This document shows, one piece after another, positions 1 through 7,826 of a stretch of 64,000 nucleotides of DNA. A model generated the notes under the pieces. It searched no databases, was not told the DNA's origin, and saw only the letters and a list, made by a program, of their open reading frames with translations. Location of the stretch: positions 124,001 to 188,000 of the forward strand of contig CANLQI010000001.1 in assembly GCA_947493325.1 (NCBI GenBank), read 5' to 3'. The position numbers and the translations under genes are program-made. The number at the start of each line of letters is the position of its first letter. Positions within the stretch are counted from its first letter, which is position 1. This DNA comes from an uncultured Sphingomonadaceae bacterium (GTDB lineage: Bacteria; Pseudomonadota; Alphaproteobacteria; Sphingomonadales; Sphingomonadaceae).

Positions 1-97
1 TTACCTTTGGGGCGTGGTGATGATGCCTGCCGCCATGACCGTGATGATGGCTATGACTGGAATGGCCGTGGCCTGCATGGTCGTGGTGCGTCCCCAT
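1..97 (-). CDS. N-terminus of a His-rich cation diffusion facilitator (partial)
   Basis: The minus strand is open from an ATG at 97 to the left edge. It encodes about 32 residues, nearly half of them histidine, in clusters such as HHDHAGHGH and HSHHHGHGG. A long run of His and Gly right after the start Met is typical of bacterial CDF (CzcD/ZitB-like) metal exporters, where it loads Zn, Co or Cd before the first membrane helix. The membrane domain lies outside the window, so the family call rests on the N-terminus only. A GAAGAA sequence just upstream could be the ribosome binding site. The plus-strand frame over the same bases is a Met/Val shadow of this gene. Other His-rich N-termini, such as those of some metal chaperones, remain possible. 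Confidence 0.55.
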   Translation of the reverse strand, partial: MGTHHDHAGHGHSSHSHHHGHGGRHHHHAPKV

Positions 98-204
98 ATT
101 TCTTCGCTAGCACATCGGACTGATATGGCAAGTGTTTCAATAGGTTATTCAATAACAAATCGTTATGATATAACGATAAAATTGCTGTTACCATCTGTAT
201 TTTC

Positions 205-245
205 AACCGTCATCCTGATACTGAAACAAGTTCAGCATGACGGTT
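205..245. repeat. CTGAAACAAGTTCAG-type palindromic repeat
   Basis: Outer arms AACCGTCAT and ATGACGGTT enclose the core CTGAAACAAGTTCAG. The same core recurs in this window near 31916-32029, 32802-32898 and 39627-39651, and on both sides of the IS element at 36931-39513. It is an interspersed extragenic palindrome. Confidence 0.7.
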
Positions 246-364
246 TCAGGATCTATTACGCAATCACAGGGCAGTTTCCCGAGCTAGTGCTCTAAGCATG
301 CCGCTGACGCAGTGCCAAACTGCAAAAACCGATCACACTTTAGAAATAGATCCTGAAACAAGTT

Positions 365-605
365 GGCAATTATACCATTCCGACATGTAACTCGTCATTC
401 CCGCGAAAGCGGGAATCCATCTCACCAAACTTACACATAGTACAACTGTAGTGAGATAGATTCCCAGTCCCCCGCCTTCGCGAGGGCAGGCAAGCTGGGA
501 ATGACGAGGCTATTTATACTATGAATGTCGTTCCTTGCTTAAAAGGGATATATACCGTTCCTAAATTCAAAATATTTGGTTACCTGCTTGAGTGGTATAA
601 TCGCC
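365..605. mobile_element. MITE-like element with IS1595-type ends
   Basis: The left end GGCAATTATACCA and the right end, read inverted as GGCGATTATACCA, match at 12 of 13 bases. The left end also resembles the right end of the IS1595 element at 36931-39513 over about 26 bases, including CGACATGTA. There is no coding sequence inside. The interior holds a further palindromic repeat (ATTCCCGCGAAAGCGGGAAT and inverted copies). The flanks, AAACAAGTT on the left and AACTCGTTT on the right, are pieces of the CTGAAACAAGTTCAG palindrome, so a clean target duplication cannot be read. A non-autonomous derivative mobilised by an IS1595 transposase is the likely origin. Confidence 0.6.
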
Positions 606-757
606 AACTCGTTTCAGGGTGACGATGGTAGAAGTAGTACTTTATTCCAATAATGGATCACTCTGATCCTTATCCGAACACGAACCTTCGTTAGGTAACG
701 GGTAAATTCACGATGATGATGGGCCGTTAGTAACCCAAATTGACGCTATCGCCGACG

Positions 758-1324
758 CTACACCGCTCCGTATTTCGCCTTGAACGCTTCGATATCGCCT
801 TTGGCCAGATAGCCCGCCTGTTCGACCCAGTTGTCGCGATCTATGCGGCCTTTGAATGTACCCAGATACTGGTCGACCTCCGCAATTTCGGCGGGCCCCC
901 AGGCGGCGATCTGGTCGTAGCGGGTGATGCCGAGTTCAGTAAGACGCTTGGCGAGTTTGGGGCCGAGGCCCTTGATCTGGCGCAGATCGTCAGGGTCACC
1001 GGTGGCAGCGGGAACGTTGGGCATGCCTTGCGTGCCGGTGTCTGCCGTGGGCGCGGTGAATGTGGCGGGTGCGGGTTTGGCCGCAGGCGCTGGCTGTGCC
1101 GGGACAGGATCTGCTGCGGGCGGCGGGGCCATGGTGCCTTGCGGTAACGGTGTTTCATCGGGCAGCAACTCCCCATCCGCTGCCGGGTCTTGCGCGGCGG
1201 CATCATCGGATGGAACGCCGGGACGGGCACTATCACGATTGGCGCGCAGCCACCAGATAACGAGGAGGATGATAAACAGGCCGATCGCGAGATACAGCCA
1301 GTTTTGCGTGATGAATTCTTCCAT
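758..1324 (-). CDS. Membrane-anchored helix-hairpin-helix protein
   Basis: The protein has 188 residues. An N-terminal membrane helix at residues 8-26 (YLAIGLFIILLVIWWL) is followed by a Pro/Ala-rich linker of about 75 residues and a C-terminal domain of about 70 residues. The C-terminal domain has DDLRQIKGLGPKLAKRLTEL, the helix-hairpin-helix signature of small proteins often annotated as NADH-ubiquinone oxidoreductase subunit E-like (COG3743). No residues for Fe-S binding are present, so a role in respiration is not supported, and DNA or protein binding by the HhH domain is more likely. The start at 1324 is preferred over 1339 because AAGGAC lies eight bases upstream. The function is unknown. 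Confidence 0.75.
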   Translation of the reverse strand: MEEFITQNWLYLAIGLFIILLVIWWLRANRDSARPGVPSDDAAAQDPAADGELLPDETPLPQGTMAPPPAADPVPAQPAPAAKPAPATFTAPTADTGTQGMPNVPAATGDPDDLRQIKGLGPKLAKRLTELGITRYDQIAAWGPAEIAEVDQYLGTFKGRIDRDNWVEQAGYLAKGDIEAFKAKYGAV

Positions 1325-1455
1325 GATGTGTCCTTGCATATTGATATGTTGCGGACAGGATTAGCGGTTTGATGCGCAAATGCCAACATGATCGGGCAGG
1401 ATTGGGTGCAATCAAAAAGACTCAGCATCTCGCCGTGAGGTCAAAAACCTACCGT

Positions 1456-3255
1456 TCAATCCCCGTCCGACTGCCCATCGGCAAGCTGTGCCAGCCGCAG
1501 GAATTCCTGACGCCAATACACATTCTGATTGCCCGCGAGTTTGCGGATATCATCAAAACTATAGTTGCCCAGATATTTGTCGCCGCGCAGTTTCTGCCCG
1601 AATGCGGCGACCGCGACGGCAAATGCCATATCACCGCGCGGCGTATCGGCGCGGGTCATGGCAGAGGCGGCCACGGTGCGGTCGATCAGGCGCGAGCGGT
1701 CCTGTCCGGGCAGCTTGTAACGCAGTTTGATATGTGCCATCTCGCGGCCTAAATCATCGGAGAAGCCGCTCGCAACTCTGGCTTTATCCTGCGCGCGATT
1801 TGCGGGATAGCGGCGTTTGGGCAGCCAGCCGCTCGCATTCGCAGGCATAATCTCATAGATCGCCGTGACCTGATGGCCCGCGCCAATATCGCCCGCATCG
1901 ACTTTGTCATTGTCAAAATCTTCCTCAGCCAGCGCGCGGTTTTCATAGCCGATCAGGCGGTATTCCTTGATGTGCGCAGGATTGAATTCAACTTGAATCT
2001 TCACGTCCTTGGCGATAGTGAACAGCGTGGAGCTCAGCTCGTCGGACAGCACTTTCTGTGCCTCCATCGCGCTGTCGATATAGGCGTAATTGCCGTTGCC
2101 CGCATTTGCGATCTGTTCCATCAACTCTTCGCGGTAATTGCCGGTGCCATAGCCCAATGTGGTCAGCGTGACACCGCCTGCGCGGTTCTTCTCGACCATC
2201 TCCAGTATCTCCGGCGTGCCGGTGACGCCCAGATTGAAATCGCCATCGGTGGCAAGGATGATGCGGTTGATGCCGCCTTTCATGAAAGACGCGCGTGCGG
2301 TCTCATACGCTATCGACAGCGCCTCGCCGCCGCGCGTACCGCCGCCCGCGTTCATGCAGGCGACCGCTTCTTTCATGTGTTTCTTGCTATTGGTGGGGGC
2401 CAGCAAGATACCAACAGCGCCGGAATAGACCACGATCGACACGCGGTCATCTGCGCGGAGCTGGTCAGCGACCATATTCAGCGTCGATTTGACGAGCGGC
2501 AGTTTCTTCTGGCTCGACATGGAGCCCGAAACATCGACTAGGAACACGAGATTGGCGGCGGGGCGTTCATCGCGCGCGACGTCATAGCCGCGCAGGCCGA
2601 CGCGCATCAGGCGGCTGCCTTCATTCCACGGCGTCGCGGTGACATTGGTGGTGACACTGAATGGCACTTTGCGGCCTGCAGGGCGCGGATAATCATAGCG
2701 GAAATAGTTGATCATTTCCTCGGTCCTGACCGCATCAGCGGGTGGTACGCGCCCTTCGTTCAGGAACCGGCGGACATTGGCATAGCTGCCGGTGTCAACA
2801 TCGACCCCGAATGTGGACACGGGGGCATTAGCGACCGACTGAACTGTGGCGACGTCATTATTTTCATAACGCTCGCGATCCTGCGGACGGGGGTAGGGGC
2901 CGGGCGGCAATATAATGGGCGGGCGCGGATAGGGCGCGATGCGACTGCCAGAAACCACCACGGATTCTTTGGCGGCTTCCGCCTGTGGGGCAGGCGGCGG
3001 AGGAGGCGCGGGCGGAGCCATGACAGGCACAGGGCGTCCCATGCGTTGGGGCTGTCCGCGCATCACGACGTCATTAAAGTCGCCAAACATCGAACAATTG
3101 ACCGGATTGTCTGAAACAGGTGCAGGTTTGGAACGCGCCGCCGATGCGGCACTTTCACCAATAGGGGATATTCCGGCAGCCGGTATCGAAACAAATGTGG
3201 CAGCGGCAAGCGCGCTGGCCGATATGCCCGCGGCGGCTTTATGCAAAAGACTCAT
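1456..3255 (-). CDS. Exported VWA-domain protein (YfbK-like)
   Basis: The protein has 599 residues. It starts with a signal-like segment (GISASALAAATFVSIPAAG) and a low-complexity Pro-rich stretch. A conserved domain (STFGVDVDTGSYANVRRFLN) precedes the von Willebrand factor A domain, whose MIDAS motif is DVSGSMSSQKK, and a C-terminal domain resembles DUF3520. This is the architecture of the YfbK family. VWA domains usually bind a protein partner through a metal ion. Residues around 98-105 read VVVSGSRI, close to the start of a TonB receptor plug. The gene stands alone, with the next gene upstream (purD) also on the minus strand but about 65 bases away. Its partner and role cannot be told from sequence. 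Confidence 0.85.
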   Translation of the reverse strand: MSLLHKAAAGISASALAAATFVSIPAAGISPIGESAASAARSKPAPVSDNPVNCSMFGDFNDVVMRGQPQRMGRPVPVMAPPAPPPPPAPQAEAAKESVVVSGSRIAPYPRPPIILPPGPYPRPQDRERYENNDVATVQSVANAPVSTFGVDVDTGSYANVRRFLNEGRVPPADAVRTEEMINYFRYDYPRPAGRKVPFSVTTNVTATPWNEGSRLMRVGLRGYDVARDERPAANLVFLVDVSGSMSSQKKLPLVKSTLNMVADQLRADDRVSIVVYSGAVGILLAPTNSKKHMKEAVACMNAGGGTRGGEALSIAYETARASFMKGGINRIILATDGDFNLGVTGTPEILEMVEKNRAGGVTLTTLGYGTGNYREELMEQIANAGNGNYAYIDSAMEAQKVLSDELSSTLFTIAKDVKIQVEFNPAHIKEYRLIGYENRALAEEDFDNDKVDAGDIGAGHQVTAIYEIMPANASGWLPKRRYPANRAQDKARVASGFSDDLGREMAHIKLRYKLPGQDRSRLIDRTVAASAMTRADTPRGDMAFAVAVAAFGQKLRGDKYLGNYSFDDIRKLAGNQNVYWRQEFLRLAQLADGQSDGD

Positions 3256-3320
3256 ATTCGCTCTCCATGATATGTAACACTATAACATGGAGATAGCGGC
3301 TGAACAAAATCTGAATGGGT

Positions 3321-4595
3321 TCAACTGCGCTCGCGCTCGGCTTCGCGCCAGCCTATGTCGCGGCGGGCGAAGCCAGTGGGGAAGTCGATAGCGTCCACTG
3401 CTGTATAGGCAGCGGCCTGTGTGGCGGTGACGCTGTCCGCCATCGCCGTGACATTCAGCACGCGGCCGCCATTTGCGACAAGCCGCCCGTCTTTAATGGC
3501 GGTTCCGGCATGAAAGACTTTGACGCCGTCCGTTTCCGCAGATTCAATATTGCCGATTGCACCGCCTTTTTCGGGCGTGCCGGGATAGCCTTTGGCGGCC
3601 ATCACAACGGTCAATGCGGATTGATCCGCGAACACCGGCGCGGCAATCTCGCCGAGCCGCCCTTCTGCTGTCGCCATCATCAATTCCACCAGATCGGACC
3701 GCATCCGCATCATCAGCACCTGACATTCGGGATCACCAAAACGCGCATTATATTCGATCAGCTTGGGGCCTTCGTCTGTCAGAATAAGGCCAGCATAAAG
3801 CACCCCGCTGTAGGGCATGCCATCAGCGCGCAGCATATCCACCGTGGGCCGCAAAATCTCGTCCATCACACGGCGTTCGAGTGCGGGGGTTAGCACGGGG
3901 GCGGGGCTATAGGCGCCCATGCCGCCGGTATTGGGGCCGACATCGCCGTCGCCGACACGCTTGTGATCCTGCGCGGATGCCAGCGGGACGATGGTGGTGC
4001 CATCGGTAACCGCAAAGAAACTCGCTTCCTCACCGGTCATGAATTCCTCGATCACCACCTGTGCGCCCGCATCACCGAAACTGCCATCAAACATATCCCT
4101 GACCGCTGCCTCTGCATCGGCGCGGCTTTCGGCGATGATGACGCCTTTGCCCGCTGCCAGACCATCGGCCTTGATAACCACGGGAATGGAAAAATCATCC
4201 AGCGCGGCCAGTGCGCCGCCTACATTGTCTGTCCGCATATAGGCGGCAGTCGGGATATTCGCACGCGCGCACAGGTCTTTGGTAAAGCCCTTGGACCCTT
4301 CCAGCTGCGCCGCTTTGGCCGAGGGGCCGAATACCGGCACATCCGCCGCACGCAGGCTGTCGCCCAATCCGTTTACCAGCGGCGCTTCCGGGCCGATGAC
4401 CACCAGGCCGATATGCTTGTCTGCACAAAAGGCCGTGACTGCGCCATGATCAGCGGTATCGAGTGCAACCGCCTCGCCTTCGGCCATGCCCGGATTGCCC
4501 GGGCTGACATAGATTTTATCCGCCAAGGGGGATTGCGCCAGCTTCCAGCAAAGGGCATGTTCACGGCCACCCGATCCGATAAGCAGGATATTCAT
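3321..4595 (-). CDS. purD: Phosphoribosylamine--glycine ligase
   Basis: The protein has 424 residues, the usual size for GARS. The N-terminus [19 protein letters not shown] is the hallmark of PurD. The ATP-grasp domain follows with [27 protein letters not shown] and [13 protein letters not shown]. The enzyme makes glycinamide ribonucleotide from phosphoribosylamine, glycine and ATP, the second step of purine synthesis, in the cytosol. It is separate from purE and purK at 47.3-48.9 kb. Its start codon overlaps the divergent xseA start by two bases, so there is no intergenic promoter region. Confidence 0.97.
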   Translation of the reverse strand: MNILLIGSGGREHALCWKLAQSPLADKIYVSPGNPGMAEGEAVALDTADHGAVTAFCADKHIGLVVIGPEAPLVNGLGDSLRAADVPVFGPSAKAAQLEGSKGFTKDLCARANIPTAAYMRTDNVGGALAALDDFSIPVVIKADGLAAGKGVIIAESRADAEAAVRDMFDGSFGDAGAQVVIEEFMTGEEASFFAVTDGTTIVPLASAQDHKRVGDGDVGPNTGGMGAYSPAPVLTPALERRVMDEILRPTVDMLRADGMPYSGVLYAGLILTDEGPKLIEYNARFGDPECQVLMMRMRSDLVELMMATAEGRLGEIAAPVFADQSALTVVMAAKGYPGTPEKGGAIGNIESAETDGVKVFHAGTAIKDGRLVANGGRVLNVTAMADSVTATQAAAYTAVDAIDFPTGFARRDIGWREAERERS

Positions 4596-6114
4596 GATGA
4601 GTTTCCCTTCCTATGACGACGTATTCAAAAACACCGGCGACAGGCAGACCGGTGACAAGGCTTTAGGTCTGTTAGCGCAGCCAAAGGCCGGCGACAACGC
4701 CCCGGCGATGAGTATTTCGGAAATATCCACGGCCCTGAAGCGCACAGTCGAGGATCAGTTCGGCCGTGTCCGGCTGCGTGGGGAGATTTCGGGCTATAAA
4801 CGCGCGGCTTCGGGCCATGTCTATATGTCGCTGAAAGACGATAAGGCGGTAATTGACGGGGTGATCTGGAAAGGCAATGCAAACCGGTTGGCGTTCGCGC
4901 CGGAGGACGGCATTGAAGTGATTGCAACCGGCAAACTCACCACCTATCCGGGGCGTTCGAAATACCAGATCGTCATCGACAGTATGGAAATCGCGGGCGA
5001 AGGCGCGCTGATGCAGCTGTTTGAAAAGCTGAAAGCGAAGCTGGGCGAAGAGGGGCTGTTTGCTCCTGAACGCAAGAAAGAGTTGCCGTATCTGCCGCGC
5101 ACTATCGGCGTGGTGACGTCGCCTACGGGTTCGGTGATCCGCGATATACTGCACCGGCTGGCTGATCGTTGTCCCAGTCATGTCATTGTCTGGCCCGTAC
5201 TGGTGCAGGGTGAGGGTGCTGCGAAACAAATTGCAGATGCCGTGAATGGATTTTCGGCGCTGGAACCGGGCGGGGCCGTACCACGGCCCGACCTGGTAAT
5301 TGTCGCGCGCGGCGGCGGGTCGATTGAGGATTTATGGAGCTTTAATGAGGAGGCGGTGGTCCGCGCGATTGCAGATTGCACTGTCCCCGTCATTTCTGCC
5401 GTGGGCCATGAAACCGATACGACGTTGGCCGACTATGCCGCCGACCGCCGGGCCCCCACACCTACGGCAGCGGCCGAAATAGCGGTGCCGGTACGGGCCG
5501 ACCTGCTGGCCTTTATCGACGAGCTGAAACTGCGTGCGCGCCGCGCCAGTCAGCGCGAGCTGTCGCTCGCCAAAGAACGGCTGGAAAATCAAGCGCGGCT
5601 GATGCCGAAACTGGATGCATTGCTGCAACCACAGCACCAGAAAACCGACGATCTGGCCGCGGGCCTGAAACACGGCTTGCAGATGCGCATATCGCATGCG
5701 TCGGGGGAACTGGCGCAAAAATCGGGCGCTTTGCGGCCTGCCCTGTTACGGCGCAAACATGACAATGCGGCGGCATCGCTGCAGCGGCTCGAACTGCGAC
5801 CGGCAAACCTGCAAAAACGCTTTGCCAATGCGGGTGAGCGGCTGGACCGCATATGGCGGCTGGCCGAACAGCTTCACCCCGACCGCCCACTACAGCGCGG
5901 CTATGCCCGCGTCACCGATGCGGACGGGCAAACGGTAACATCGCGCAAAGCAGCGGCGGCGCACGCCAAACTGGGCCTCGTGTTTCGCGATGGTGACATA
6001 GAAGTGTTTACCTGTGCGGCCGATAAGCCTTTACCGTCTGTTAAGCCGATGCCTAGGAAAAAAGCGGGCCCCAAGAAATCGGGCAGCGATGATGGGCAGC
6101 AGAGTCTGTTCTGA
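4594..6114 (+). CDS. xseA: Exodeoxyribonuclease VII large subunit
   Basis: The protein has 506 residues. An N-terminal OB-fold domain (residues 40-135, [20 protein letters not shown]) is followed by the catalytic Exonuc_VII_L domain with [29 protein letters not shown] and [20 protein letters not shown], then coiled coils. With XseB it degrades single-stranded DNA from both ends. XseB is not in this window. The first ATG overlaps the purD start. ATG 4597 or a start near MSISEIS (residue 39) are alternatives, but a short leader with GDNAPAMS is common in sphingomonad homologues. The Lys-rich C-terminus may be disordered. Confidence 0.95.
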   Translation: MMSFPSYDDVFKNTGDRQTGDKALGLLAQPKAGDNAPAMSISEISTALKRTVEDQFGRVRLRGEISGYKRAASGHVYMSLKDDKAVIDGVIWKGNANRLAFAPEDGIEVIATGKLTTYPGRSKYQIVIDSMEIAGEGALMQLFEKLKAKLGEEGLFAPERKKELPYLPRTIGVVTSPTGSVIRDILHRLADRCPSHVIVWPVLVQGEGAAKQIADAVNGFSALEPGGAVPRPDLVIVARGGGSIEDLWSFNEEAVVRAIADCTVPVISAVGHETDTTLADYAADRRAPTPTAAAEIAVPVRADLLAFIDELKLRARRASQRELSLAKERLENQARLMPKLDALLQPQHQKTDDLAAGLKHGLQMRISHASGELAQKSGALRPALLRRKHDNAAASLQRLELRPANLQKRFANAGERLDRIWRLAEQLHPDRPLQRGYARVTDADGQTVTSRKAAAAHAKLGLVFRDGDIEVFTCAADKPLPSVKPMPRKKAGPKKSGSDDGQQSLF

Positions 6115-6224
6115 TCGCGCTGACCTGCCCGCCGGTTATCGTGTAAAAAATCATTTATCAAATTGCCCTGATTCACAAACTTCTGTAAACTGCCCATACA
6201 TAACCACGCGAGTATAAATTCCCC

Positions 6225-6425
6225 ATGTTTACATCGAATACAAACAAGACAGCCAAGCTGCATTATATGCCCAATAACATCCGGATGTTGTCGCCGGGTG
6301 ATCATGTGATGTGTGCCGTGACGGGGGAGAAGATTCTACTGGACGATCTGCGCTATTGGAGCGTGGAACGGCAGGAACCTTATGCCACTGCGGATATTGC
6401 GGTGCAGCGGGAGCTGGCGCAATGA
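6225..6425 (+). CDS. DUF2093 family small protein
   Basis: The protein has 66 residues. The core YMPNNIRMLSPGDHVMCAVT and the block GEKILLDDLRYWSVERQEPY match the alphaproteobacterial DUF2093 family, whose function is unknown. Its stop codon overlaps the ATG of the M23 lipoprotein gene in an ATGA, so the two are probably translated as a coupled pair. Confidence 0.85.
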   Translation: MFTSNTNKTAKLHYMPNNIRMLSPGDHVMCAVTGEKILLDDLRYWSVERQEPYATADIAVQRELAQ

Positions 6426-7360
6426 AGATGATGGTATTTACGAGCCGCGCCGTGACAATGGGCAGCATGGCCCTGGCGCTCAGCGGTTGTTCTGTCGTGC
6501 CGGAATCCGCTGAACCCGCACCCGCCGCCGCGCCGCCGCGCCAGGCTGAAGTACAGCCTGTGCCTGAAGCCGTTGTACCCGCGCCGGAGCCGCAGCGTCC
6601 GGCCCGGCTGCTGCTCAGCGGTGAAGCGATCCAGGGCGGTGTCATGCTCGGCACCGTGCCGGGTGGGACCCGCTCGCTGATATTTGATGGTCAGAATGTG
6701 CCGTTTGACGATGAAGGCAATTTCATCATTGCGTTCAACCGTGATGCGCCGCCCTCGGCCATGCTCTCTGCGAACCTGCTTGATGGGCGCACGATTGATC
6801 GGCGAATCAATGTCGCGCCGCGCAAGTGGAATATCGAGCGCGTGAATATCGCGCGCCGCCGTTCGGGCCCAAGCGCCGCATTCCAGCGTATCCGTGCACC
6901 GGAAATCCGGCAGATTGTCGCGGCGCGCAAAATCCGTTCGGACAGCCGGGGCTGGCAGCAGAAATTCATCTGGCCCGTCAAGGGGCGTATTTCCGGCCGC
7001 TTCGGTTCGCAGCGTATCTACCGCGGCGAGCCCGGCAGCTATCACAGCGGTGTGGATGTCGCCACAGGCGAAAGCGGCACACCATTTGTCGCGCCCGCGG
7101 ACGGCGTGGTGATATTGGCCAGCAGCAAGCCGTTCTCGCTGGAAGGGAACCTGCTGATGATCGACCATGGCATGGGCCTTAACAGTGCATTCCTTCACCT
7201 GTCCAAAATCGCGGTGCGCAAAGGCGACCGTGTACGCCAGGGGCAGTATATCGGCAATATCGGCGCGACAGGCCGCGCCACCGGGCCGCATTTGCACTGG
7301 GGCATGAAATGGAATGCGGCGCGCATTGACCCAATCCTGCTTACCGGGCCGATGGAGTGA
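6422..7360 (+). CDS. M23 family peptidase, predicted lipoprotein
   Basis: The protein has 312 residues. The start at 6422 overlaps the DUF2093 stop and gives a lipoprotein signal with lipobox LALSGC. A Pro/Ala-rich stretch and a beta-rich middle domain precede the LytM domain (about residues 180-310). The zinc ligands are visible: His208 and Asp212 in HSGVD, and His290/His292 in GPHLHWGM. It should cut peptidoglycan cross-links or peptide stems in the periplasm. The start codon further upstream in the same frame is rejected because it would bury the signal peptide. A truncated copy of the 3' third lies at 11212-11523. Confidence 0.92.
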   Translation: MKMMVFTSRAVTMGSMALALSGCSVVPESAEPAPAAAPPRQAEVQPVPEAVVPAPEPQRPARLLLSGEAIQGGVMLGTVPGGTRSLIFDGQNVPFDDEGNFIIAFNRDAPPSAMLSANLLDGRTIDRRINVAPRKWNIERVNIARRRSGPSAAFQRIRAPEIRQIVAARKIRSDSRGWQQKFIWPVKGRISGRFGSQRIYRGEPGSYHSGVDVATGESGTPFVAPADGVVILASSKPFSLEGNLLMIDHGMGLNSAFLHLSKIAVRKGDRVRQGQYIGNIGATGRATGPHLHWGMKWNAARIDPILLTGPME

Positions 7361-7405
7361 CGCATAGCTTTCCTATTCATTTGACTGTAATTAGGCATTC
7401 TAATT

Positions 7406-7445
7406 AATATCCTAATATCCTAATATCCTAATATCCTAATATTCG
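7406..7445. repeat. 8-bp tandem repeat AATATCCT
   Basis: Four perfect copies of AATATCCT run from 7406 to 7437, followed by a degenerate fifth copy AATATTCG. Such a short unit is prone to change in copy number by slippage. Confidence 0.9.
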
Positions 7446-7542
7446 GCTGTTCGGCGGAGTTTTATCAATCTTGGGCTAACTCAATGAGGATCCGCTATTA
7501 GGTGCGCTTTATTAATAGGCTTGCTGGCGAAGCATTGCTCTT

Positions 7543-7585
7543 TACATATGATATCTTTTAATCTTACATATGATATCTTTTAATC
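7543..7585. repeat. 22-bp tandem duplication
   Basis: TACATATGATATCTTTTAAT is present twice head to tail with a period of 22 bases (7543-7564 and 7565-7585), with 21 of 21 bases matching. It lies about 240 bases upstream of the receptor start. Confidence 0.9.
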
Positions 7586-7826
7586 GCTATTTCCCTTTTG
7601 TGGCCGTGTTGTATAATTACAACATTTTATGGCAAACTGATTAAACGCGATCGGTTAGTCTTTACTTTATTTAAACTTTCGTGCTTTGAGTCAGACAACT
7701 TGATAGGAATATCGGGCTTGGGGATATGATTCGAATGCATTAATTTATGCATTTCGTGCTTACTGGCATATTTGACACGTCCTTTCCCTAACCTATCGGT
7801 TTTGGATAATTAGAGGATGATGGTTA

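Larger units (their letters stand above)
98..757. other. Repeat-rich intergenic region
   Basis: No convincing gene is seen here. The stretch holds a palindromic repeat at 205-245 and a MITE-like element at 365-605. From about 620 to 757 there is only featureless sequence that probably includes the 3' flank of the HhH gene. Confidence 0.6.
7361..7826. other. AT-rich intergenic region before the TonB-dependent receptor
   Basis: No gene is seen. The stretch holds two short tandem repeats (7406-7445 and 7543-7585) and is much richer in A and T than its surroundings. It must contain the promoter of the receptor gene, but no clear -35/-10 pair could be fixed. Confidence 0.6.

Noticed and set aside
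14..295. Plus-strand frame of 93 codons rich in Met and Val
   Set aside because: It is the complement of the His-rich CDF start and has no sensible protein features after codon 28.
7406..7585. Tandem repeats as a CRISPR array
   Set aside because: The units are adjacent without spacers and differ in length (8 and 22 bases), and no cas gene is present.
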